A program made the translations under genes and the position numbers. Below the pieces are notes generated by a model, which worked only from the letters and a program-made list of their open reading frames with translations, was not told where the DNA came from and searched no databases. Below, piece after piece: positions 41,117-48,240 of a stretch of 48,240 bases of DNA (position 1 is the stretch's first letter; every line of letters starts with the position of its first letter). The stretch comes from a virus. Location: positions 1 through 48,240 of the IMG/VR virus record IMGVR_UViG_3300028843_000076. One strand, 5' to 3'.

Positions 41117-44100
41117 ATGGCAGCTAAATGGACTGGATTTTATAAGATAATCCAACAACAACCTACTACATCAGCGGAAGTGACTGACAATCAACAGATT
41201 GGTTCACCAGGCTCTTATGGTAATTACAATTGGTATCATAAAATAATTCAAGGTTCTGCTTCGCGATTAGTTAGATACCGTGAATGGGATTTGATGGACA
41301 ATGATATTGATATTAGTCGTGCATTAGACCTTATTGCTGAAGAAATGATTGGTAATAACACCAAAGACGATGACCCTTTAATTCTGGAAGTTGACGACAT
41401 TGATAACGTAGATGTTACTAACAATATGGTAGCGACTTTAAAAGCTGCATTAACACATTGGTCAAACATACACGATTGGGATAATAGATTATTCAATATA
41501 GCTCGTTATACTGTGAAATACGGTGATGTGTTTTTTAGAAAGGATACTGGTAAACCTAGATGGGTATTTATACACCCTAAAGACGTTATATCAGCCGTAG
41601 TGAACGCTGAAGATGTTACTGATGTGCAAGGTTGGCAAATTAAAAACCACCTCTTAGACGCTAAAACCTCATACGGTGTACCAAGTTCAGGTGTTGGTGG
41701 TACAGAAGAAACAGAATTTTATCAAGCAAGTGAAATTGTTAGATGCACATTGAATGATGATATGAGTGATAATGCTCCATTTGGTGAATCTGTGCTACGT
41801 CCAGTTTATAGAACTTTCAAACAGAAAGAACTGTTAGAAGATGCTGTTGTTATCTATCGTATTCAACGTGCTCCTGAACGTAGAGTATTCTATATTGATG
41901 TTGGTAAAATGCCTCCACAGCGTATTAAACAATATCTTGAACAGATTAAAAACGAAATCAAACAGAAGAAAATACCAACATTTAACGGTAATAACTCTGA
42001 AATTGAAGCGGTTTACAACCCACAATGTATAGCGTTGAATACTAAAATACCATTATTAGATGGTAAAACGTTGACGTTATCTGAAATTATAGAAGAGTTT
42101 GAAAATGGCAAAGAATTGTGGGCATACAGTTGTAATCCTAAAACGGGTGAAATTGTCCCTGGTAAAATTGATTGGGCTGGTATTACCAGAAAGAACACCG
42201 AAATTATCCAATTGACATTAGATAATGGGAAAGTTCTGGAATGTACGCCCGACCACTTAATACCTGTTCAGGGTAAAGGGTTTGTTGAAGCTCAACATTT
42301 AACCGAAAATGATTCTTTGATACCGTTTAATACAAGACGTGCAAAAGTTACTAACAATAAACCATCAACTTATGAACAGGTTTATGATATTAGTGATAAG
42401 TCATGGAAATTTACGCATCGAATAGTAGCTAATTTCATGAAAAATGTTGGTGAAATGGATAGTATGGTTCATGACACTATTTACGAATCTTCTGATAAGA
42501 ATATTATACATCATAAGAATTTTAATAGGTATGATAATTCGCCAACTAATTTAACATTTATGAATGACCAAGACCATTTCAAATATCATAGCGAATCTGG
42601 TATTCAAGATAAGAAAGCTTTGAGAGCTGGATGGGAACGTTGGAGAGCTAACGAAGATTTGCAAGCGGAATATTCAAGTAGAATGTCAAAAGAAGTTAAA
42701 CAACGATTAGAAGATAATCCTAGTATGAAAGCCATGTACAGTGATTTCATTTCTAGGAATAGATATAAAGTAGGCAACCAAGAGGTTGTATTTAATGAAA
42801 ACCTATTAAGTATAATCGTGTCAAAAATAGCAGATGATGTTAGCATCAAATTAGTTGACCTATTGGAATTCGTAAACAACGATGAAGGGTTTGTGAATGA
42901 ATTCGTTTCTATTAACTGTGACAAAGAATTGGGTGTTGATAGTGGTGAGAAAACCGTCAATTTATGCAAGATTGGTGATAAATTGACTCCGAAAATGTTT
43001 AGGAAACAGTTGAAACTTATAGGATTCAACGATTTCAAAGCTTTGCGAGAACACATATTGGTCGAAAAACTGAAATCTATCGTAAATTTATCACAAAAAG
43101 TCGAGCCTGTTACTCTTGATATAGTTGAAATGTTGTTGAAACGCGTAAGCGTTTTTGGATTGTCGTCTACTAACGTTTGTGAAAGCTTAACAGAAGACAA
43201 AAAGGCATTGAAAGAATTCAATATTGAATTACGTAAATTGATGTCAAATCCTAGACGAAATGAAACTACTAAAGTTTCTGTAAGAGAACTAAACTTCGTA
43301 GGTAAAAAAGCTGGATTTGGAAATTATAAAAACTTAGTTAATGGTCTATCAAATTCTAACCATGTTGTCAAGGAAATAGTGCGAATTGCTGATGGTGATA
43401 CTGGATGTATAACCATTGATAATAATGAAAAATACCATAATTATCATACATTTGCGACCGATTCTGGTGTGTTTATTAAGAACTCACAGAACGAAGATTT
43501 TTTCTTAGCTCAGAGGTCAGATGGCAAAGGAAGTCGAATTGAAACATTACCTGGTGGTCAAAACTTAGGCTCCATTGAAGATTTAGATTACTTCGGTGAT
43601 AAAGTTTTCCGTGGTTTAAGAATCCCATTGTCTTACATGAAAGAAGGTGATAGTGGTGGTGCGGTTTTCAATGATGGTAAACTTGGTCAAAGTTACATTG
43701 TTGAACTGCGATTCTCGTTATATGTCCAAAGACTACAAGCTTCTTTAGAACGTGTAATGGACGAAGAATTCAAATCATATCTGAAATCTATTGGTATTAA
43801 CATAGATAACGGTATGTTCAAAATCAAATTACCAGAACCTTCAAATTTTGGTAAGTATCGCGAACAAGAAATGGATGCTGCATTGTTGGGTATGTTCGGT
43901 AGTGCTGATTCCTTACCTTATTTATCTAAGAAATTCTCTATGAAACGTTATCTGAAATTAACAGATGAAGAAATCTTAGAAAACGAACGCGCTAAACTGA
44001 TAGAAATCGGTGAAAATCCAGACAACTATGACCCTGCTGTGTTGGCTAAAATATATTCTCCTGAATCAATGGATATGGGTGGAGATGTGGGTGGTCTGGG

Positions 44101-44212
44101 CGGTGGTGATTTCGGTGGCGGTGAATTATCTGCTGGCGATATGATGACCCCAGAAGGTGGTGAAGGTGGTGCTGACTTAGGCGGTGCTGATACTGGAGCT
44201 GGTGGTTTATAA
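41117..44212 (+). CDS. 20: Portal vertex protein gp20 interrupted by an intein
   Basis: A 1031-codon gene encoding portal residues 1-303, an intein (304-789) and portal residues 790-1031. After splicing the portal has 545 residues, close to T4 gp20 (524). Portal signatures are A-L-D-L-I-A-E-E-M near 70, R-A-P-E-R-R-V-F-Y-I-D-V-G-K-M (about 253-267), then N-E-D-F-F-L-A-Q-R-S-D-G-K-G and E-T-L-P-G-G-Q-N-L-G after the intein. A Gly-rich tail ends the protein. gp20 forms the dodecameric DNA entry ring and starts head assembly. Without splicing no portal, and so no head, could be made. Confidence 0.92.
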   Translation: MAAKWTGFYKIIQQQPTTSAEVTDNQQIGSPGSYGNYNWYHKIIQGSASRLVRYREWDLMDNDIDISRALDLIAEEMIGNNTKDDDPLILEVDDIDNVDVTNNMVATLKAALTHWSNIHDWDNRLFNIARYTVKYGDVFFRKDTGKPRWVFIHPKDVISAVVNAEDVTDVQGWQIKNHLLDAKTSYGVPSSGVGGTEETEFYQASEIVRCTLNDDMSDNAPFGESVLRPVYRTFKQKELLEDAVVIYRIQRAPERRVFYIDVGKMPPQRIKQYLEQIKNEIKQKKIPTFNGNNSEIEAVYNPQCIALNTKIPLLDGKTLTLSEIIEEFENGKELWAYSCNPKTGEIVPGKIDWAGITRKNTEIIQLTLDNGKVLECTPDHLIPVQGKGFVEAQHLTENDSLIPFNTRRAKVTNNKPSTYEQVYDISDKSWKFTHRIVANFMKNVGEMDSMVHDTIYESSDKNIIHHKNFNRYDNSPTNLTFMNDQDHFKYHSESGIQDKKALRAGWERWRANEDLQAEYSSRMSKEVKQRLEDNPSMKAMYSDFISRNRYKVGNQEVVFNENLLSIIVSKIADDVSIKLVDLLEFVNNDEGFVNEFVSINCDKELGVDSGEKTVNLCKIGDKLTPKMFRKQLKLIGFNDFKALREHILVEKLKSIVNLSQKVEPVTLDIVEMLLKRVSVFGLSSTNVCESLTEDKKALKEFNIELRKLMSNPRRNETTKVSVRELNFVGKKAGFGNYKNLVNGLSNSNHVVKEIVRIADGDTGCITIDNNEKYHNYHTFATDSGVFIKNSQNEDFFLAQRSDGKGSRIETLPGGQNLGSIEDLDYFGDKVFRGLRIPLSYMKEGDSGGAVFNDGKLGQSYIVELRFSLYVQRLQASLERVMDEEFKSYLKSIGINIDNGMFKIKLPEPSNFGKYREQEMDAALLGMFGSADSLPYLSKKFSMKRYLKLTDEEILENERAKLIEIGENPDNYDPAVLAKIYSPESMDMGGDVGGLGGGDFGGGELSAGDMMTPEGGEGGADLGGADTGAGGL
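42026..43483 (+). mobile_element. Intein with HNH homing endonuclease domain
   Basis: A 486-residue intein, Cys304 to Asn789. Block A starts C-I-A-L-N-T-K-I-P-L-L-D-G. Block B is C-T-P-D-H-L-I-P-V with His380. An HNH-type nuclease follows (H-H-K-N-F-N-R-Y-D-N-S-P-T-N-L, 465-479), then a long helical region. Block F is near N-Y-H-T-F-A, and block G ends V-F-I-K-N before Ser790 of the C-extein. The usual penultimate His is Lys here; many active inteins tolerate this. The insertion lies next to the conserved D-F-F-L motif of the portal. Confidence 0.9.
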
Positions 44213-44218
44213 AAAACC

Positions 44219-44247
44219 TTGACAATATTAGAAATCTCTGATATTAT
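44219..44247 (+). promoter_or_regulatory. Sigma70-type promoter, near consensus
   Basis: TTGACA (44219-44224, perfect), 17-bp spacer, TATTAT (44242-44247). It is one of the two best sigma70-like matches noticed in the window and starts the operon at 44281, which probably makes that operon early. Confidence 0.75.
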
Positions 44248-44280
44248 TACTTAATAATAATAATAAAAAAAGGATTTCCA

Positions 44281-44766
44281 TTGATAATTTTTGATGAAAA
44301 TATGGAGCCAGTTATATTTGATAATGTGCTGACTCCAACTCATGTAGAATATTTCTACACGCTAAATTTAGACATCCTCGACTTCACGCTAACAACATTG
44401 TTGGCGTTAGAAGAGATTGTTTCCCCAGCGTTTGAAGTAAAAATTAACGACTTCAAATTTCATTTACCAACAAGTTATCATATCTTAGTATATTCTGATG
44501 AAACTTCACAAGTAGATACGGTAAAAATTCACGAATTGACCAACACCGATTTTTCTGTGTTCGGTTATGATAATGTGCAAGACAAGGTTAAACCCGTGCA
44601 TATGCAAATCATAGATTACCTACCTGAATTCAAATTCACCTCCCCTCTGCTTTACAAAAACCAAATGTTGTGTCACCCTATATCACCAACATGCTGGATA
44701 AACATAACACCGTTTGACCAATACAAAATGATAACCGATAAAGTTATCGGAGATTTTATGATATGA
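44281..44766 (+). CDS. Hypothetical early protein
   Basis: A 161-residue protein starting with TTG at 44281, chosen because AAGGA lies 6 nt upstream; the next in-frame ATG is at 44302 without such a site. It is a soluble mixed alpha/beta protein with C-H-P-I-S-P-T-C-W-I-N near 133-143 and a hydrophobic-acidic N terminus. It opens the operon behind a near-consensus sigma70 promoter, so it is probably made soon after infection. Its stop overlaps the next start (ATGA). No family recognised. Confidence 0.6.
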   Translation: MIIFDENMEPVIFDNVLTPTHVEYFYTLNLDILDFTLTTLLALEEIVSPAFEVKINDFKFHLPTSYHILVYSDETSQVDTVKIHELTNTDFSVFGYDNVQDKVKPVHMQIIDYLPEFKFTSPLLYKNQMLCHPISPTCWINITPFDQYKMITDKVIGDFMI

Positions 44767-45287
44767 TTGACGAATTAGACAATAACAATAATAATAAAAC
44801 TATGACAGATGAAAACGAAAATATGGGTTTGGTAGAAAGTAACACTTCTATAAGTAATGATGTTCTTGCGTTAAAACCCAAAAAACCAAGAAAACAGCGT
44901 AAAGTTAAACCCAAGCTTAAAGCCAGAACACTTGAAGAATTCAAGAATTGGTTGGAAGGTTTAGAAGAATTTCAAGATGAAGGTTGGATTCCGAACGCTG
45001 AACAGTGGGGAACTATCAAAGGTAGTATATATCTTATTAAAGAAGAAGAATATTATGATGAAGCTGTAACATATCCACAACCTACAGCACAACAAATGTT
45101 GCACCCTCAACAACATCAACAACAGACAGTTAACACTGTTCCAGCTCCCATTCAAGATGTGCCGTTATCTGCAACCCAAATAGATGATATGGTGAATAAA
45201 GCTAAGGCTATGAATGGCACTATGCCTCAGTCAACATTACCAACGGCAACAGCAGAACCAACAGGGACAGGTGATGAATTTATCTAA
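44763..45287 (+). CDS. Hypothetical protein with basic patch and Gln-rich region
   Basis: A 174-residue protein. The N terminus is polar and Asn-rich, followed by a strongly basic stretch (K-P-K-K-P-R-K-Q-R-K-V-K-P-K, about 38-51) that could bind nucleic acid. A helical segment F-K-N-W-L-E-G-L-E-E-F comes next. A Gln/His/Pro-rich low-complexity region follows (about 105-125), then an Ala/Thr-rich end. Start and stop overlap both neighbours (ATGA at the start; 14 nt at the end). Function unknown; DNA binding is a guess from charge. Confidence 0.6.
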   Translation: MIDELDNNNNNKTMTDENENMGLVESNTSISNDVLALKPKKPRKQRKVKPKLKARTLEEFKNWLEGLEEFQDEGWIPNAEQWGTIKGSIYLIKEEEYYDEAVTYPQPTAQQMLHPQQHQQQTVNTVPAPIQDVPLSATQIDDMVNKAKAMNGTMPQSTLPTATAEPTGTGDEFI

Positions 45288-45819
45288 TTCTACTATATTG
45301 AAAGATAGGACTCTTTACTATGATGGTGATTCTGTCATAGAACCTGATATGTTAGTTGACCTTGTGTTAGACGGTAAACCATTAGGTAATGTTTATGTTT
45401 CGGAAATAACTCCAGACGTTCGCCATTATAACAGTTTAACAACACCAAAAATTGAACTCAAAACAGTTGAAAAGCCTTTAGATTTTAGTTGGGATATTCC
45501 AGAAGAATACCTAAAATTAGATGTAAGGAAATATGTATATGAAAAATTTAATGAAGGTGAATACCCAACATCGGGTGAATATCATGCCAGATTGAATCGT
45601 ATACAGTATGAATTCAACTATCTTTTGCAACCTGAATATATCGACTATGTTAGAACATTAATATATGTTAATGAAGAAATGGAAAAGCATGATATTGTAA
45701 AAGGTGTTGGTCGTGGTAGCTCAGTGGCTTCCTATGTCTTATACCTCATAGGAACGCATCATATCGACTCTTATAAATACGACTTAGAGTTCCATGAATT
45801 TATAAAAATCGAGGATTAG
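45274..45819 (+). CDS. DNA polymerase III alpha-like fragment
   Basis: A 181-residue protein from the ATG at 45274. Residues about 105-178 resemble the start of the palm domain of bacterial DnaE/PolC: R-L-x-x-I-x-Y-E, then I-V-K-G-V-G-R-G-S-S-V-A-S (142-153; bacterial form is G-P-G-R-G-S-A-A-G-S), then I-D-S-Y-K-Y-D-L-E-F-H-E-F (164-176). It stops just before the P-D-F-D-I-D-F segment, where the catalytic aspartates would be, so it cannot be a polymerase by itself. It lies near the clamp-loader gene. It may bind nucleotide, DNA or the host polymerase; this is inference. Confidence 0.65.
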   Translation: MNLSNSTILKDRTLYYDGDSVIEPDMLVDLVLDGKPLGNVYVSEITPDVRHYNSLTTPKIELKTVEKPLDFSWDIPEEYLKLDVRKYVYEKFNEGEYPTSGEYHARLNRIQYEFNYLLQPEYIDYVRTLIYVNEEMEKHDIVKGVGRGSSVASYVLYLIGTHHIDSYKYDLEFHEFIKIED

Positions 45820-45822
45820 ATA

Positions 45823-46158
45823 ATGCCAAAAATAGTAAGGTCAATTAAAGGTGAAATGGTAGATTTTGATATGCTTAAAATCAAACAATCTATAGCTTCT
45901 GCTCCGTCACCATTAGAAGTGACAGAAAGACGAGACTACATTGACAACAAATTACAAAGAAGAATACGTCGTGCGAAAGAAGAATTACAAAAAAACACAT
46001 CCAATAAACCTAAAAATGGTTTGATAGACATGAAAGAAGTTGACGGAACTGCTTCTGCTGAAACTGTTGTGAAACAACCTAAACCAGAAGGCACGGAAAC
46101 CGAAATGGTAGAACCGACAATTGAACCAGTTAGAACAATTAAAAAAGGTACAGTATAA
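45823..46158 (+). CDS. Hypothetical basic protein
   Basis: A 111-residue protein with an N-terminal M-P-K-I-V-R-S-I-K-G-E-M-V-D-F-D-M-L, a basic helix (L-Q-R-R-I-R-R-A-K-E-E-L, about 44-55) and a Pro/Glu/Thr-rich, disordered-looking C-terminal half. GAGGA lies 8-12 nt before the ATG, inside the end of the upstream gene. It abuts the GroES-like gene with no gap. A structural or nucleic-acid-binding role is possible. No family recognised. Confidence 0.6.
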   Translation: MPKIVRSIKGEMVDFDMLKIKQSIASAPSPLEVTERRDYIDNKLQRRIRRAKEELQKNTSNKPKNGLIDMKEVDGTASAETVVKQPKPEGTETEMVEPTIEPVRTIKKGTV

Positions 46159-46476
46159 ATGATTTATCCGTTAAACAATAAGATTATATTCCAGTTTTTA
46201 TCTGATGTAGATGGTAACACTACATTATTCAAAGAAAAAACTGATTCTGGTATAATCATTATGTCTAATACAGACAATTCTAGTAAAGCTCCACGGTGGG
46301 GTAAGATTGTAGCGTTAGGTAAAGAAGTGTGTTCAGAAATTACAATGGACACCTACATTTTAGTAGAACCTATGATGTGGACTGAAAGAATCGAACATGA
46401 TGGTATGTCTTTATGGCAGACAGATGATGAAAAAGTTTTAGCTGTCACTGATACAGAACCAAAGCAGGGGTTTTAA
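46159..46476 (+). CDS. GroES-like co-chaperonin (gp31-like)
   Basis: A 105-residue protein following the GroES layout: P-L-N-N-K-I-I-F-Q-F at 4-13 (GroES R-P-L-x-D-R-V), K-T-D-S-G-I-I-I at 27-34 next to the mobile-loop position, W-G-K-I-V-A-L-G-K-E-V at 47-57, then I-L-V-E-P and E-K-V-L-A-V-T at the end. T4 gp31 replaces GroES so that GroEL can fold gp23. The same role is inferred here. The start abuts the preceding stop and its TAA overlaps the next ATG. Confidence 0.7.
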   Translation: MIYPLNNKIIFQFLSDVDGNTTLFKEKTDSGIIIMSNTDNSSKAPRWGKIVALGKEVCSEITMDTYILVEPMMWTERIEHDGMSLWQTDDEKVLAVTDTEPKQGF

Positions 46477-46736
46477 TGCCCTCTACATCTGATTTATTCA
46501 CAATCAAATATATTGATGATGACGACACCGGAATGTATCAAGTTGGTGAAATAACAGGGATACCCATAGATGATTTAGAATTATACATATCAACATATGG
46601 TGCTTCTAAATTATTAGATGTGTTGGTCGATTTGATTCATGTTACAAAAAACATAGAAGAAGATAAACGTGTAAGGGCTAATAAGCTTAGAAATTTGAAT
46701 TGTGGTTTGAGTGGAAGAGAAGCTTGCAATATATAG
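46476..46736 (+). CDS. Hypothetical acidic protein
   Basis: An 86-residue protein with an acidic N-terminal half (Y-I-D-D-D-D-T-G-M) and a helical C-terminal half ending in C-G-L-S-G-R-E-A-C. Its ATG overlaps the GroES-like stop (TAATG), so it is co-translated. It ends just before a late promoter. No known family. Confidence 0.6.
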   Translation: MPSTSDLFTIKYIDDDDTGMYQVGEITGIPIDDLELYISTYGASKLLDVLVDLIHVTKNIEEDKRVRANKLRNLNCGLSGREACNI

Positions 46737-46744
46737 TATAAATA
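46737..46744 (+). promoter_or_regulatory. T4-type late promoter
   Basis: Perfect TATAAATA beginning right after the stop of the upstream gene and 22 nt before the ATG at 46766. Confidence 0.75.
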
Positions 46745-46765
46745 ATCATTTTATAAGGAATATTT

Positions 46766-47707
46766 ATGTTATTCATAATCCTATTAGTAGTTAGTGCGCT
46801 TACGATTTCCGCAACCGCTGGCTATTTTTCAATTTACGGTCTAGCAAGTATTTTTACTAGTTCATTCTGGTCTATCGTTATAATGGGTAGCAGTTTGGAG
46901 ATTGGTAAACTTGTTGCAGCGTCATATGTTTATCGTTTTTGGTCTAAGATTAATTTCTTGATGAAAACTTATTTGATAAGTGCCATTCTCGTATTGATGT
47001 TCATCACTTCTATTGGTATTTTCGGGTTTTTATCTGCTTCATACCAACAAGATTCCATTCCTTTGAAAGAAATGACAGGCTTGGTTGAAGAATACAAAGC
47101 TGAGAGAGTCATTCTATTGGCACGTAAGAAGCAAATCGCTGATGACATAGCCTCACTACCTAACAACTTCATAAGAGGGCGTAAAACGCTTATAGCTGAA
47201 TATAAACCAGAATCAGATAAGATTGAATCAAGGTTAGACCAACTTAGATTGGATTTGACCGACATTCAAAAACAAAAAATATCTCAAGAAAGTCATACAG
47301 GTCCTATCATCTACATAGCTAAAGTTATGGGTAGGGAAGTTGACGATGCTATCTTATATATGATAATGATGATTATCTTTGCCTTTGACCCGTTAGCTAT
47401 CGTGTTGGTATTAGCAACAAACTCAGCTATCACTGACAGAAAGAAGACGATTGACGCTAAGAAAGCTGAATTGGAACCTATCATAGAAGAAGTTATTCAT
47501 GAAATAGAAGCTGAATTAGAAGATGCTGAAGAAGCTATCGAAGAAGCAATTGAAGAAGTTGAAGAGTTTATTGACCCACCGGAATTAATAACTGGCTATG
47601 ATTCTTTAGACAATCCTACACAACCGGAACTATCACCAGAACTTAAAGGAGCCATTGACGATGTGGTTTCAAGAAAAAATGTCATCAGAAACATAAGAAA
47701 GGTTTAA
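46766..47707 (+). CDS. Membrane protein with long coiled coil
   Basis: A 313-residue protein with transmembrane helices at about 1-22, 28-50, 68-93 and 195-220, a charged coiled coil between the third and fourth (about 105-180), and a second Glu-rich coiled coil after the fourth (about 230-270, repeats of A-I-E-E). Four helices plus two coiled coils suggest an oligomeric inner-membrane protein. I have the impression of similar proteins in other T4-like phages but no assigned function. AAGGA and a late promoter precede it, so it is made late. Confidence 0.65.
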   Translation: MLFIILLVVSALTISATAGYFSIYGLASIFTSSFWSIVIMGSSLEIGKLVAASYVYRFWSKINFLMKTYLISAILVLMFITSIGIFGFLSASYQQDSIPLKEMTGLVEEYKAERVILLARKKQIADDIASLPNNFIRGRKTLIAEYKPESDKIESRLDQLRLDLTDIQKQKISQESHTGPIIYIAKVMGREVDDAILYMIMMIIFAFDPLAIVLVLATNSAITDRKKTIDAKKAELEPIIEEVIHEIEAELEDAEEAIEEAIEEVEEFIDPPELITGYDSLDNPTQPELSPELKGAIDDVVSRKNVIRNIRKV

Positions 47708-47731
47708 CCTATTAGAAAATTATGATATTAT
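47703..47731 (+). promoter_or_regulatory. Possible sigma70-type promoter
   Basis: TTTAAC (47703-47708), 17-bp spacer, TATTAT (47726-47731), upstream of the clamp-loader gene. The -35 match is weak. Confidence 0.35.
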
Positions 47732-47761
47732 GATTCTTTTAATATTAAGGAGTCATAATAT

Positions 47762-48240
47762 ATGCTTAATTATGAATCAAAATTGTGGGTGAAAAAGTAT
47801 CAACCCCACGATTTAACTGATTACATTTTTCAAAACAAAGAACAGAAGAATTTGGTAGAATCTATCATTACTGAACGTATGGTAGGTCATGCTCTATTTT
47901 CTGGTATTCAAGGTACAGGTAAAACGAGTCTTTCACATGTGTTGGTGAAGGAACTTAAAGTTCTACCATCAGATGTTTTGAAAATCAACTGTTCTGATGA
48001 AACCTCTATTGAAGTTATACGAAGCAAAGTTATTGCTTTTGTTTCTGTCATACCTGATGGTGAATTTCGTGTTGTTCAACTAGAAGAGTGTGACTATCTA
48101 TCAAAGAACGCACAAGCTTCATTGCGTGTTCTGTTGGAAGATTATGTAGACAATGCTAAATTTATACTAACATGTAACTATATTCACAAGATTCTACCAG
48201 CATTAAAATCCCGTTGTCAATATCAGTTTGATTTCAAATC
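47762..48240 (+). CDS. 44: Sliding clamp loader large subunit gp44 (partial)
   Basis: The first 159 residues of a AAA+ clamp loader, cut by the window end. W-V-K-K-Y-Q-P at 9-15 is the usual start, Walker A is G-I-Q-G-T-G-K-T (48-55), and the sensor/arginine-finger region has S-R-C at 150-152. The T4 order N-N-I...P-L-Q-S-R-C is matched by N-Y-I...P-A-L-K-S-R-C. gp44 with gp62 loads the gp45 clamp. The Walker B position reads V-V-Q-L-E-E-C-D, where T4 has V-I-V-I-D-E-F-D, so the metal-binding Asp is Glu here. AAGGAG precedes the ATG. Confidence 0.88.
   Translation, partial: MLNYESKLWVKKYQPHDLTDYIFQNKEQKNLVESIITERMVGHALFSGIQGTGKTSLSHVLVKELKVLPSDVLKINCSDETSIEVIRSKVIAFVSVIPDGEFRVVQLEECDYLSKNAQASLRVLLEDYVDNAKFILTCNYIHKILPALKSRCQYQFDFK

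Noticed and set aside
42604-43221. 205-codon minus-strand frame inside the intein
   Set aside because: The opposite strand is a clear intein/endonuclease; this frame has no ribosome binding site or recognisable motif.
1-48240. CRISPR array, rRNA, classic insertion sequence or lysogeny module
   Set aside because: No regularly spaced long direct repeats, rRNA signatures, transposase, integrase or repressor genes were seen in the window.

Overview
This window looks like part of the genome of a T4-like tailed bacteriophage (myovirus). It is AT-rich and densely packed, with many TAATG or ATGA start/stop overlaps. Virion genes are preceded by the T4 late-promoter octamer TATAAATA or a GATAAATA/CATAAATA variant, and I see no cellular housekeeping genes. 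T4 homologues recognised from their sequences are UvsY, UvsW, prohead protease gp21, core protein gp67 (by character), scaffold gp22, major capsid gp23, tail-completion gp15, a gp26-type baseplate protein, portal gp20, a GroES/gp31-like co-chaperonin and clamp loader gp44 (cut by the window end). The host cannot be read from the sequence.

Layout. 1-8.8 kb (+): large virion proteins, a tail-fibre gene and a tandem family of short fibre-tip-like genes that share a 'W-x-(V/I)-x-H-N' module. 8.8-9.8 kb (-): a cluster of tiny, mostly membrane proteins. 9.8-12.9 kb (+): a structured leader, then a nucleotidyltransferase gene cut in two by a homing endonuclease gene, then small ORFs. 13.0-15.7 kb (+): uvsY, a lipoprotein gene and uvsW. 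15.7-18.7 kb (-): gp21, a homing endonuclease, gp67-like and a small fibre-like gene. 18.8-24.5 kb (+): gp22, gp23 and two translationally coupled homing endonucleases. 24.5-31.7 kb (+): a membrane protein, two possible internal head proteins and three virion proteins. 31.7-33.5 kb (-): small ORFs and a membrane protein. 33.6-38.3 kb: a small membrane protein and a GNAT protein, an HNH endonuclease, gp15, the gp26 pair (-), a 480-bp non-coding but structured region, and a GIY-YIG endonuclease. 38.4-44.2 kb (+): tape measure protein and portal, the portal carrying an HNH intein. 44.2-48.2 kb (+): a sigma70-type promoter and an apparently early operon that includes a DnaE fragment and a GroES-like protein, then a coiled-coil membrane protein with its own late promoter, then gp44.

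Together these genes build the head (gp20, gp21, gp22, gp23, gp67) and tail (tape measure, gp15, gp26, fibres) and carry out recombination-dependent replication (UvsY, UvsW, gp44). The region is heavily colonised by homing elements: six free-standing endonuclease genes of at least four architectures plus one intein. The strongest candidates for undescribed biology are the structured RNA-like region at about 37.2-37.6 kb with its own promoter-like sequence, a T9 slippery site that would fuse the gp26-like protein to the next ORF by a -1 frameshift, the split nucleotidyltransferase, and the possible GNAT-like C-terminal domain shared by three Vsr-like homing endonucleases.
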